Below are positions 14,605-21,847 of a stretch of DNA of 41,729 nt, piece by piece. Below the pieces are notes generated by a model, which searched no databases, was not told the DNA's origin, and saw only the letters and a list, made by a program, of their open reading frames with translations. The stretch lies in NCBI GenBank assembly GCA_902790175.1, contig CADAQZ010000009.1:1-41729 (forward strand), read 5' to 3'. Origin of the DNA: an uncultured Eubacteriales bacterium. GTDB taxonomy: Bacteria > Bacillota > Clostridia > Christensenellales > Aristaeellaceae. Position 1 is the first letter of the stretch. Every line of letters begins with the position of its first letter. The translations under genes were made by a program, and so were the position numbers.

Positions 14605-15492
14605 ATGTCCAAGATCCTCTCCGGCCGGGAAGTGGCGGCGACGCTTGAGGAGCGCCTGCGCGTGCGCGCGGAAGCGCTGAAAGCGCAGGGCATCGAACCG
14701 AAGCTCGCGATCGTGCGCTGCGGCGAGAACCCGTCGGACCTGTCCTACGAGCGCGGCGCGACGGCCCGCGCGGAGAAGATCGGCGTGGCGGTCGAAAAAC
14801 GCGTTTTGCCGGCAGACGTAACAAAAGACGCGTTGCTTGACGAGATCCGCGCGTTGAACGCCGACGCCTCCGTGCACGGCGTGCTGCTGTTCCGGCCGCT
14901 GGCGAAGCATCTAAAGCCATTTGAGCGCGAGATCTGTAACGCGCTGGACGCCCAGAAGGACGTCGACGCGATGACCGACCTTTCCCTGGCGGGCGTATTC
15001 GAGAACCGGCCCGAGCTGGGCTTTGCGCCCTGCACGGCGCAGGCCTGCATCGAGATGCTCGACCACTACTCAATCGGGCTCTCGGGCAGGCGCGCGGTGG
15101 TGATCGGGCGCAGCCTGGTGGTCGGCAAGCCGCTGGCGATGCTGCTGATGGCGAGAAACGCCACCGTGACCGTCTGCCACACGCGCACGCAGGACGTGGC
15201 GGGGGAGGCCCGCCGTGCGGACATACTGCTCACCTCCGCGGGCGCGCTGGGCTCATTGACGCGCGATTACGTGCGCGAGGGACAGGTCGTGATCGACGTT
15301 TCGATCAACTGGGACGCGAATAAGCCCAACGCGAAGGGCGGCCTGGGGGCCGTCGCGGGCGACGCCGTTTTCGACGAGGTCGAGCCCGTCGTCGCGGCCA
15401 TCACGCCCGTGCCCGGCGGCGTCGGCGCGGTGACCACCAGCGTGCTGCTCGGGCACGTGATCGAGGCGGCGGAGCGGCAGAACGACATCTGA
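14605..15492 (+). CDS. folD: FolD-type methylene-THF dehydrogenase with altered cyclohydrolase site
   Basis: FolD normally oxidises 5,10-methylene-THF with NAD(P)+ and hydrolyses the methenyl product. This 295-residue protein keeps the overall fold, the Rossmann motif VVIGRSLVVGKPLAMLL and TPVPGGVGAVTTSVL near the end, and the Asp of KDVD (D121). The catalytic Lys (K56 in human MTHFD1, four residues after Tyr52) is replaced: Y48 is followed by ERGA, so A52 stands there. The Gln of QLPLP (Q100) is also replaced, as the segment reads LLFRPLA. Dehydrogenase activity may persist while cyclohydrolase is lost. I chose ATG at 14605, 7 bases after GGAGG, rather than the TTG at 14599. Confidence 0.9.
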   Translation: MSKILSGREVAATLEERLRVRAEALKAQGIEPKLAIVRCGENPSDLSYERGATARAEKIGVAVEKRVLPADVTKDALLDEIRALNADASVHGVLLFRPLAKHLKPFEREICNALDAQKDVDAMTDLSLAGVFENRPELGFAPCTAQACIEMLDHYSIGLSGRRAVVIGRSLVVGKPLAMLLMARNATVTVCHTRTQDVAGEARRADILLTSAGALGSLTRDYVREGQVVIDVSINWDANKPNAKGGLGAVAGDAVFDEVEPVVAAITPVPGGVGAVTTSVLLGHVIEAAERQNDI

Positions 15493-15538
15493 TTTGTAGG
15501 GCGGCGTTGCGCCGCCCGTCTTAATTGGACCCTACAAA
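15493..15538. repeat. Nested palindrome, TAGGGGCGGC family
   Basis: Outer arms TTTGTAGGG (15493-15501) and CCCTACAAA (15530-15538) enclose GGGCGGC/GCCGCCC (15499-15505, 15511-15517). It fills the gap between folD and the DUF1576 gene, and its right end runs into the Shine-Dalgarno AAAGGAG of the next gene, so folding could mask that site. Confidence 0.75.
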
Positions 15539-15551
15539 GGAGCGCTTGCGC

Positions 15552-16847
15552 ATGAAATCCACTCGCTCTTGCGATCCTGTCCGCGTGCTGCGCACCGTGT
15601 TCTGCGCGTTCACGCTGGCCTTTCTGGTCGCGGCGCTCATTGCGCCGGATCGCTCGGACATGCTCGCGGGGCTGGGCCGCATCCTCACCGGACCGGCGCA
15701 GCTGACGAGGGACTACTGCAAACCTTCTCTTGGCGGATTGTCGGCCTCGATGCTCAACACTGCGCTCCTCGCGGCGATCTGCACGGGCCTGACGCTTCTG
15801 CCGGGCGCGCGGGTCAACGGCGTCACGGCGCTGGCGTGGTTTTTGACGGTGGGCTTCGGCCCGTACGGCATCAATCCGCTGAACCTTCTGCCGATGGTGC
15901 TCGGCGCATGGGTCTATTCGCTGATCCGGCGCGAGCCCTTCTCCAAAAACATCCACTTCGCCATGTTCGCCACGGGCCTGTCGCCGCTGATCACGCAGGC
16001 GCTATTGTACTACCCCGACGCCGCGGCGGGTCCGCGGGTCACACTCGTCGGCGCGCTGCTGGCGACGATCATCGCCGTCGCCGTGGGATGTGCGATGCCC
16101 GCGCTGTGTGCGCACTCCCCGTCGTTTCACAAGGGCTACGATCTGTACAACGCCGGGCCCGCCGCGGGGTTTCTGGGCTTTCTGATTTTCGCGGCGCTGT
16201 ACAGGACCACTGGTATCGAAGCGCCCGCCGCCGTCGCGGACCTCAGCGAGGGCCATGCGCTGTTTATCAACCTGTTCTGCGCGATCTGCTTTGCACTCTG
16301 CCTCGTCGCCGGCCTCGTCCTGAACCGCGGGCTGGGGGACTACCCGAAGCTGTTGCGCGACAGCGGATACCGGGTCGACTTCACGCAAAAGTACGGCGCC
16401 GGGTCCGTGCTGATGAACCTCGGCGCGTACGGCCTGTTTATACTTCTCTATTACAACCTGATCGGCGCGACCTTCACCGGCCCGACGATGGGCGCGGTGT
16501 TCTGCATGGTGTGCTGCTTCGCCGCGGGCGCGACGCCGCGCAACGTGTGGCCGGTCATGCTGGGTTACGGGCTGATGGGGCTTCTGCACCGGCTGGGCGT
16601 CACGGCGTTCCCCGTCAACGGCCAGGCGCTGGTCATCGGCCTGTGCTACGCCAGCGGCCTCGCGCCCATCGCGGGCACGTTCGGCCCCGTCGCGGGTATC
16701 GTCGCAGGCGCGCTCCACTGCGTGCTGGTCACCAGCGTGCCTCTCGTCCACGGCGGCTTCTGCCTCTACAACGGCGGGTTCACCGCGGGGATCGTGTGCT
16801 TTATCCTCGTGCCGGTGTTGGAACACTATAAGAGAGTTGAGAGATGA
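15552..16847 (+). CDS. DUF1576 integral membrane protein
   Basis: A 431-residue polytopic membrane protein of the DUF1576 family with about ten to twelve hydrophobic segments and two similar halves. GYDLYNAGPAAGFLGF near residue 198 is echoed by GGFCLYNGGFTAG near 400, suggesting an internal repeat as in transporters. No substrate is known. It lies directly after folD and before a 5-formyl-THF cyclo-ligase on the other strand, so a link to one-carbon metabolism is possible but unproven. ATG at 15552 is preceded by AAAGGAGCG. Upstream in-frame codons fall inside the palindrome and lack a site. Confidence 0.8.
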   Translation: MKSTRSCDPVRVLRTVFCAFTLAFLVAALIAPDRSDMLAGLGRILTGPAQLTRDYCKPSLGGLSASMLNTALLAAICTGLTLLPGARVNGVTALAWFLTVGFGPYGINPLNLLPMVLGAWVYSLIRREPFSKNIHFAMFATGLSPLITQALLYYPDAAAGPRVTLVGALLATIIAVAVGCAMPALCAHSPSFHKGYDLYNAGPAAGFLGFLIFAALYRTTGIEAPAAVADLSEGHALFINLFCAICFALCLVAGLVLNRGLGDYPKLLRDSGYRVDFTQKYGAGSVLMNLGAYGLFILLYYNLIGATFTGPTMGAVFCMVCCFAAGATPRNVWPVMLGYGLMGLLHRLGVTAFPVNGQALVIGLCYASGLAPIAGTFGPVAGIVAGALHCVLVTSVPLVHGGFCLYNGGFTAGIVCFILVPVLEHYKRVER

Positions 16848-16922
16848 GAGTTTAGAGTTTAGATTGAAGTGCGATGGAACGTCCCCACGCACCCTCACAC
16901 ATATATCTAAATTCTAAACTCT
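16847..16922. repeat. Inverted repeat of the AGAGTTTAGAGTT family
   Basis: AGAGTTTAGAGTTTAGA (16847-16863) pairs with 16906-16922 with one mismatch. It lies between the convergent ends of the DUF1576 and cyclo-ligase genes and could act as a terminator in both directions. It is the same family as 9573-9650. Confidence 0.7.
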
Positions 16923-16927
16923 CAACT

Positions 16928-17464
16928 CTAATCACTGATTATCGCGTCCACCGCGATGTCGTGCCCCTCGTCCTCGATGCGGTCCACCCGCTGGAAGGCG
17001 TAGCACAGCGCGACGGTCGGGTGGCCGGGATTCGCGGCGAGCCAGCGGTCGTAGTAGCCGCCGCCGTAGCCCAGCCGATGCCCGCGCGCGTCGAACGCCA
17101 GCCCGGGCACGAGCACGAGCGCGCCGTCGTCGTCCGCGACGGATTCATTCTCTATGGGCTCCAGTATGCCGAACGCGCCGCCCGGGGCGAGGCCGTCGAA
17201 GTCTTCCAGCCAGATGAAGCGCATCTCGCCCGCGACGATCTTCGGCACGGCCACGCGCTTGCCGTCCGCCCACGCGCGCTCGATGATCGGCCGCGTGCGC
17301 ACCTCCTGGTTGAAGGCGACGTAGGCGTAGACGGAGCGCGCCTTATGCCACTGTGACGTTTCAAACAGGCGCTCCGCGAGCCTTGCGCTCCTAGATTTGA
17401 TCTCCGTCGCCGTCAGGGCGCGCTTTTTTTCGCCCATCATGCGCCGCAGGGCCCTCTTGTCCAT
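16928..17464 (-). CDS. 5-formyltetrahydrofolate cyclo-ligase
   Basis: This 178-residue enzyme uses ATP to turn 5-formyl-THF (folinate), a storage and inhibitory by-product, back into 5,10-methenyl-THF. Signature elements are the basic N terminus KRALRRMMGEKKRAL and VYAYVAFNQEVRTRPII (about 45-61). The nucleotide-binding segment VPGLAFDARGHRLGYGGGYYDRWL is at about 119-142. The ATG has no strong Shine-Dalgarno. It is convergent to the fhs-fchA-folD run but feeds the same methenyl-THF pool. Confidence 0.93.
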   Translation of the reverse strand: MDKRALRRMMGEKKRALTATEIKSRSARLAERLFETSQWHKARSVYAYVAFNQEVRTRPIIERAWADGKRVAVPKIVAGEMRFIWLEDFDGLAPGGAFGILEPIENESVADDDGALVLVPGLAFDARGHRLGYGGGYYDRWLAANPGHPTVALCYAFQRVDRIEDEGHDIAVDAIISD

Positions 17465-17535
17465 CGCTCAACGCCTCCCCACGGGCGTATTGTAGCAGAT
17501 GCGCGGGGAAAAGGGTTTAAACCTTTGTAAATCGT

Positions 17536-17563
17536 TTGACATTTCCGGCGCGGGGCGTAAAAT
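17536..17563 (+). promoter_or_regulatory. Promoter of metA
   Basis: TTGACA (17536-17541), 16-base spacer, TAAAAT (17558-17563), only 24 bases before the metA ATG. The leader is too short for a SAM riboswitch or T-box. Confidence 0.7.
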
Positions 17564-17587
17564 ATGTAGAATAGAGGAGGGTTTGAA

Positions 17588-18505
17588 ATGCCCATCAAGA
17601 TCCCGAACAGCCTGCCCGCCACGGGCGTGCTGGAGAGTGAAAATATATTCGTCATCACCGAGAGCCGCGCCGTCAGCCAGGACATCCGCCCGCTGCACAT
17701 CCTGCTGCTCAACCTGATGCCCACGAAGATCGCCACCGAGACCCAGCTGGCCCGCGTGCTGGGCAACACGCCCTTGCAGGTGGAGCTGGAGCTTTTGCAG
17801 GTATCCTCGCACGAGTCGAAGAACGTGTCGCAGGAGCACATGCTGGCGTTCTACAAGACCTTCGACCAGATCCGCGACAACAAGTACGACGGCATGGTGA
17901 TCACCGGCGCGCCGGTGGAGCATCTGCCGTTTGAGGAAGTGGACTACTGGGACGAGCTCTGCCAGATCATGGCGTGGAGCAAGGGCCACGTGCACAGCAC
18001 GTTCCATATCTGCTGGGGCGCGCAGGCGGGCCTCTACTTCCACTACGGCATCCCGAAGGTGCCGCTGGAGAAAAAGCTGTTCGGCGTGTTCCCGCACACG
18101 GTTGAGCGCCGCAGCAGCATCCTGTTCCGCGGTTTTGACGACGTGTTCATGGTGCCGCACTCCCGCCACACCACGATACGCCGCGAGGACGTGGAGGCTG
18201 TGCCGGAACTGAAGATACTGGCGTCCTCGAAGGAGGCGGGCATCTACGCGATGGCCACCGACCAGGGCCGGCAGGTGTTCATCACGGGCCACTCCGAGTA
18301 CGACCCCGGCACGCTGGAAAAGGAGTACTTGCGCGACAGGAACGCGGGTCTGCCCATCGAGGTGCCGAAGAACTACTACCCGAACGACGACGACACCCGG
18401 CCCCCGCTGATGAGCTGGCGCGCCCACGCGAACCTGCTCTACTCCAACTGGCTCAACTACTTCGTGTACCAGAACACACCGTATGATTTGAGTGAGATTC
18501 GGTAA
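17588..18505 (+). CDS. metA: Homoserine O-acetyltransferase (MetA family)
   Basis: MetA activates homoserine for methionine synthesis. The 305-residue protein has the catalytic Cys142 in HICWGAQAG, and H235 and E237 in ITGHSEYDP complete the triad. Residue 111 is glutamate ([11 protein letters not shown]). In this family Glu111 selects acetyl-CoA and Gly111 succinyl-CoA, so acetyl transfer is predicted despite the common succinyltransferase label. GAGGAGG sits 5 bases before the ATG. No other methionine gene is adjacent. Confidence 0.94.
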   Translation: MPIKIPNSLPATGVLESENIFVITESRAVSQDIRPLHILLLNLMPTKIATETQLARVLGNTPLQVELELLQVSSHESKNVSQEHMLAFYKTFDQIRDNKYDGMVITGAPVEHLPFEEVDYWDELCQIMAWSKGHVHSTFHICWGAQAGLYFHYGIPKVPLEKKLFGVFPHTVERRSSILFRGFDDVFMVPHSRHTTIRREDVEAVPELKILASSKEAGIYAMATDQGRQVFITGHSEYDPGTLEKEYLRDRNAGLPIEVPKNYYPNDDDTRPPLMSWRAHANLLYSNWLNYFVYQNTPYDLSEIR

Positions 18506-18562
18506 GGGAGTAGGCAGTAGGGAGTAGGGAGTAGGAATAGCAGGGGCGGCGTTGCGCCGCCC
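18505..18562. repeat. GGGAGTA direct repeats plus GGGCGGC hairpin
   Basis: After metA, short direct repeats of GGGAGTA/GGCAGTA (18505-18540) are followed by GGGCGGC/GCCGCCC (18544-18550, 18556-18562), a member of the dispersed hairpin family also found at 1061, 15493 and 24538. Confidence 0.65.
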
Positions 18563-18582
18563 GCCTTATAGGAGAGAAACAC

Positions 18583-19134
18583 ATGAACCACGTCGGCACG
18601 CATGCGATCGAAACCGAGCGCCTGATCCTGCGGCGGTATGTCCTCGAGGACGCGCCCATGATGTTCAAGTATTGGGCAAGCGATGCGGAGGTGACGAAGT
18701 ACCTCACCTGGCCGCCGCACGCGAGCGTGGACGTCACGAAGCAGGTCATCGCCAGCTGGCTGGAATCCTATGAAAAGCCGGACACCTACCACTGGGGCCT
18801 GGTGATGAAGGACACCGGCGAGCTGTTTGGCGACATCGCGGTGGTCCGGATCGCCGAGCCCATTCTGGAGGCGGAGCTCGGCTGGTGCATGGGCAGGGCA
18901 TGGTGGGGGAACGGCTACATGCCCGAGGCGGCCCGCGCCGTGATGCGCGTGCTGTTTGACGAGGCGGGCTTCAACCGCGTCTGCGCCACGCACGACGTCG
19001 AGAACCCGAAATCCGGCCGCGTGATGCAGAAGATCGGCATGACCTTCGAGGGCGTCTCCCGCCAGGGCGACCTGAACAACCGCGGCATCGTGGACCTCGC
19101 CCGCTACGCCCTCCTGCGCGCCGATTTCACTTGA
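18583..19134 (+). CDS. GNAT family N-acetyltransferase (RimJ/RimL-like)
   Basis: A 183-residue acetyl-CoA-dependent acyltransferase of the RimJ/RimL type. Visible are the N-terminal IETERLILRRYVLEDA (9-24) and GELFGDIAVV. The acetyl-CoA loop region GRAWWGNGYMPEAARAVM is at about 103-120, and the C-terminal ENPKSGRVMQKIGMTFEG at about 145-162. Substrate unknown: ribosomal protein N termini, an antibiotic or a metabolite are all possible. GGAGAG precedes the ATG. Its stop overlaps the -35 of the next RNA promoter. Confidence 0.9.
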   Translation: MNHVGTHAIETERLILRRYVLEDAPMMFKYWASDAEVTKYLTWPPHASVDVTKQVIASWLESYEKPDTYHWGLVMKDTGELFGDIAVVRIAEPILEAELGWCMGRAWWGNGYMPEAARAVMRVLFDEAGFNRVCATHDVENPKSGRVMQKIGMTFEGVSRQGDLNNRGIVDLARYALLRADFT

Positions 19135-19159
19135 CGCGCCGCGCAAAGTACAATATAAT
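19131..19159 (+). promoter_or_regulatory. Promoter of the structured RNA
   Basis: TTGACG (19131-19136), 17-base spacer, TATAAT (19154-19159). The predicted start falls at the first bases of the long closing stem at 19164. Confidence 0.85.
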
Positions 19160-19163
19160 GATC

Positions 19164-19400
19164 GTGCGGTTTCCGCGCGTCCGTGGTTGAAAGTCGATGC
19201 CAGTCGCAGGCGAAACGATCCACGTAAGCCGGGAAAATCCCGGTGAGCATGGTGCGGCTTAGAAGTAAGTCCTGCCGATGATGTCGCATAGCGATAGGTC
19301 GAGAGGGGCAGTAGTGGGGAGGCAGAGTCCTTAGGAGCGAACCCTCCAGCAGGCGAGTGTGGGGTCAAAGACCAGGTCGGGCGCGGAAGCCGCATTTTTA
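19164..19400 (+). ncRNA. Structured noncoding RNA, probably raiA-type
   Basis: About 237 bases with its own promoter and no ORF. The ends close a 15-bp stem: GTGCGGTTTCCGCGC (19164-19178) with 19381-19395, followed by TTTTT, so the closing stem doubles as terminator. Inside are CGTGG/CCACG (19182-19186, 19220-19224), CGGGA/TCCCG (19230-19234, 19238-19242) within AAGC/GCTT, and CTGCC/GGCAG (19272-19276, 19307-19311) around TCGC/GCGA. Then come GGAGG/CCTCC (19318-19322, 19343-19347) and GGTC/GACC (19363-19366, 19370-19373). Size, stand-alone transcription and purine-rich multi-hairpin design fit the raiA RNA motif of Firmicutes, linked experimentally to sporulation and aggregation. The family name is from memory of its features, not a model search; the existence of a structured RNA is much surer. 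Confidence 0.72.
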
Positions 19401-19577
19401 TGCCTGTAAACAACCGATTTTGCACATTATCACGGCAACAAAAAAGCAATGCCGCCCATCCCGCAAACCATATTTAACCTGTTTTCACATCAAATCCCCG
19501 CCAATTTGCAGGATATAACACTCTGTGTTTCAAATGAGAAATAACGTAAAATACGCAAAAATGCGCGGCATGGGCGC

Positions 19578-19606
19578 TTGACAATGATATGATGTAATTG
19601 TATAGT
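19578..19606 (+). promoter_or_regulatory. Promoter of the liv operon
   Basis: TTGACA (19578-19583), 17-base spacer, TATAGT (19601-19606), 57 bases before the livK ATG. The AT-rich stretch 19401-19577 upstream holds no gene or recognisable riboswitch. Confidence 0.8.
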
Positions 19607-19662
19607 ATCCATTAACGATATGCGCACGCGCGCGTAGCGAATCTATCTGGGAGGAATGTAAT

Positions 19663-20802
19663 ATGAAGTTCAACAAGGCAATCGTCGCACTGATCCTCGC
19701 GATCGTGATGATCATGGGCCTGGGTTCCGCCGCGCTGGCGGACGAAGCCCTGAAGATGGGCGTCATCGGCCCGTTCACCGGCGGCGCGGCCATCTACGGC
19801 CTGGCCTGCAAGTACGGCGCCCAGGTCGCAGCGGACGAGATCAACGCCAAGGGCGGCCTGCAGATCGAGCTGCTGTGTGAGGACGACGAGCACGACGCCG
19901 AGAAGTCCGTCAACGCCTACAACACCGTGATGGACCAGGGCGCTCAGATGATCGTCGGCACCACCACCACCACCCCCTGCATCGCCGTGAGCGCCGTGGC
20001 CTTTGAGGAGCGCACGTTCATGCTGACCCCCTCCGCTTCCTCCGCGAAGGTGCCCGAGGGCAAGGACAACATGTACCAGGTCTGCTTCGAGGATCCCGCG
20101 ATGGGCATCTTCTCCGCGCAGATCATCGCCGACAACAACCTGGCCACCAAGATCGGCATCATCTACAACAACGCCGACGACTATTCCACCGGCATCTATG
20201 AGAACTTCAAGGCCAAGAGCGAGGAGCTGGGCCTGGAGATCGTCTCCACCGAGACCTTCAACGACGACACCGTGGACTTCAACGTCCAGGTGACCGCCGC
20301 CAAGGACGCCGGGGCCGACCTGGTGTTCCTGCCCATCTACTACACCCCCGCTTCCCTGATCCTGGCCACCGCCAAGAGCATGGACTACGCGCCGGTGTTC
20401 TTCGGCGTGGACGGCATGGACGGCATCCTGGCGATGGAGGGCTTCGACGCCTCCCTGGCCGACGACGTCATCCTGCTGACCCCGTTCTCCGCGTTCTCCG
20501 AGGACGAGCACACCGTGGATTTCGTGGCCAAGTACCAGGAAGTCTCCGGCGGCGACACCCCCAACCAGTTCGCGGCCGACGCCTATGACGCCGTGTACGC
20601 GCTGTACAACGCCTGCCTGGCGGGCGGCATCGACGGCTCCACCTCTCCCGAGGACGCCTGCGAGACGCTGATCGAGCAGTTCGGCACGCTGGAGTATGTC
20701 GGCCTGACCGGCGACATGACCTGGACGCCCGACGGCAAGGTCAACAAGCTGCCCAACGCCTACGTCATCAAGGACGGCGGCTATGTGGCGTTCGGCGAAT
20801 AA
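19663..20802 (+). CDS. livK: Branched-chain-type amino-acid ABC transporter, substrate-binding protein
   Basis: This extracellular periplasmic-binding-type-I protein (379 residues) delivers leucine/isoleucine/valine or a related ligand to LivHM. A signal peptide (1-26, SAALA|DEA) is followed by KMGVIGPFTGGAAIYG, the typical start of the family, and YGAQVAADEINAKGG. Oddly for a Gram-positive protein no lipobox cysteine follows the signal peptide, so membrane anchoring is unexplained. GGGAGGAATG precedes the ATG. Codons are strongly biased to C-ending forms, as expected of a highly expressed gene. A 23-bp hairpin separates it from livH. Confidence 0.93.
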   Translation: MKFNKAIVALILAIVMIMGLGSAALADEALKMGVIGPFTGGAAIYGLACKYGAQVAADEINAKGGLQIELLCEDDEHDAEKSVNAYNTVMDQGAQMIVGTTTTTPCIAVSAVAFEERTFMLTPSASSAKVPEGKDNMYQVCFEDPAMGIFSAQIIADNNLATKIGIIYNNADDYSTGIYENFKAKSEELGLEIVSTETFNDDTVDFNVQVTAAKDAGADLVFLPIYYTPASLILATAKSMDYAPVFFGVDGMDGILAMEGFDASLADDVILLTPFSAFSEDEHTVDFVAKYQEVSGGDTPNQFAADAYDAVYALYNACLAGGIDGSTSPEDACETLIEQFGTLEYVGLTGDMTWTPDGKVNKLPNAYVIKDGGYVAFGE

Positions 20803-20860
20803 GTTTCGCTGATGCATCCCGACCCCGGCGCGCGCCGGGGCCGGGTTTATGCCTGTTGGG

Positions 20861-20912
20861 AGGTAATTGACCCTGGCCAGTGCCCGCGAGCACTGGCCAT
20901 GGTCAGTTACCT
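20861..20912 (+). promoter_or_regulatory. 23-bp intercistronic hairpin between livK and livH
   Basis: Arms 20861-20883 and 20890-20912 pair with one mismatch and one G-U over a 6-base loop. There is no U-run after it. A GC-rich hairpin (CCCCGGCGCGCGCCGGGG, 20823-20840) lies just upstream. The position after a binding-protein gene suggests 3'-end protection of livK mRNA or partial attenuation, giving more binding protein than permease. Confidence 0.7.
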
Positions 20913-20952
20913 TATCATGCTTTTTTATCACTTTCGCGAGGAGTTGGAACAC

Positions 20953-21837
20953 ATGGTATCGTTCCTGCGATTTTTGATCAACGGAATCAGCCTCGGCAGC
21001 GTCTACGCCATCATCGCGCTGGGCTATACGATGGTCTACGGCATCGCCAAGATGCTGAACTTCGCCCACGGCGACATCATCATGGTCGGCGCGTACATCG
21101 CGTTCTGCGCGATGGCCTACCTGTCGCTGCCGCCGATGCTGGCGCTGCTGTGCGCGATGGCGGTCTGCACCGTGCTGGGCATCGTGATCGAGGGCCTGGC
21201 GTATCGGCCGCTCAGGCAGGCGACGAAGCTGGCAGTGCTGATCACGGCCATCGGCGTCAGCTACCTGCTGCAGAACACGGCGCTGCTCATCTGGAGCTCC
21301 AACCCCAAGGTGTTTCCCACGCTGTTTGACCTCGGTTCGATCCGGCTGTTCGACGGCAACCTGGTGATCACCAGCCAGTCGATCATCACCATCGCGGCCA
21401 ACATCGTGATCATGCTGGCGCTGACGCTGTTCACCGGGCGCACCAAGATGGGCAAGGCCATGCGCGCGGTGTCCGAGGACAAGGGCGCGGCGGAGCTGAT
21501 GGGCATCAACGTGAACCGCACGATCTCCGTCACCTTCGCAATCGGCTCGGCGCTGGCCGCCATCGCGGGCGTGCTGCTGTGCTCGACCTATCCGACGCTG
21601 CAGCCCACCACCGGCGCCATGCCGGGCATCAAGGCGTTCACCGCGGCGGTGTTCGGCGGCATCGGCTCCATCCCCGGGGCGATGATCGGCGGCCTGCTGC
21701 TGGGCGTGATCGAGATCCTCGGCAAGGCCTACATTTCCACCGAGCTCGGCGACGCCATCGTGTTCGCCGTGCTGATCATCGTGCTGCTGTTCAAGCCGGC
21801 GGGCCTGCTGGGCAAGCCGATGCGCGAGAAAGTGTGA
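20953..21837 (+). CDS. livH: Branched-chain-type amino-acid ABC transporter permease LivH
   Basis: One of two membrane subunits of the importer; 294 residues with about eight hydrophobic segments. It starts FLRFLINGISLGSVYAIIALGYTMVYGIAKMLNFAHGDIIMVGAY, as LivH proteins do. It contains the ATPase-contact motif MRAVSEDKGAAELMGINVNRT (about 173-193). ATG at 20953 is preceded by GAGGAG. The longer upstream frame passes through the large hairpin and is not used. Ten bases separate it from livM. Confidence 0.94.
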   Translation: MVSFLRFLINGISLGSVYAIIALGYTMVYGIAKMLNFAHGDIIMVGAYIAFCAMAYLSLPPMLALLCAMAVCTVLGIVIEGLAYRPLRQATKLAVLITAIGVSYLLQNTALLIWSSNPKVFPTLFDLGSIRLFDGNLVITSQSIITIAANIVIMLALTLFTGRTKMGKAMRAVSEDKGAAELMGINVNRTISVTFAIGSALAAIAGVLLCSTYPTLQPTTGAMPGIKAFTAAVFGGIGSIPGAMIGGLLLGVIEILGKAYISTELGDAIVFAVLIIVLLFKPAGLLGKPMREKV

Positions 21838-21847
21838 GGTGAGCGCC

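Noticed and set aside
17464-17588. SAM riboswitch or T-box upstream of metA
   Set aside because: The promoter leaves a leader of only about 18 bases, too short for either.
19164-19400. Cobalamin riboswitch or group II intron fragment (the RNA begins GTGCG)
   Set aside because: The B12-box is absent and no domain V or maturase follows. The transcript ends in its own terminator far from livK.
20812-20952. Upstream extension of LivH
   Set aside because: The frame runs through the two intercistronic hairpins and encodes non-family sequence; ATG at 20953 has a good ribosome site.
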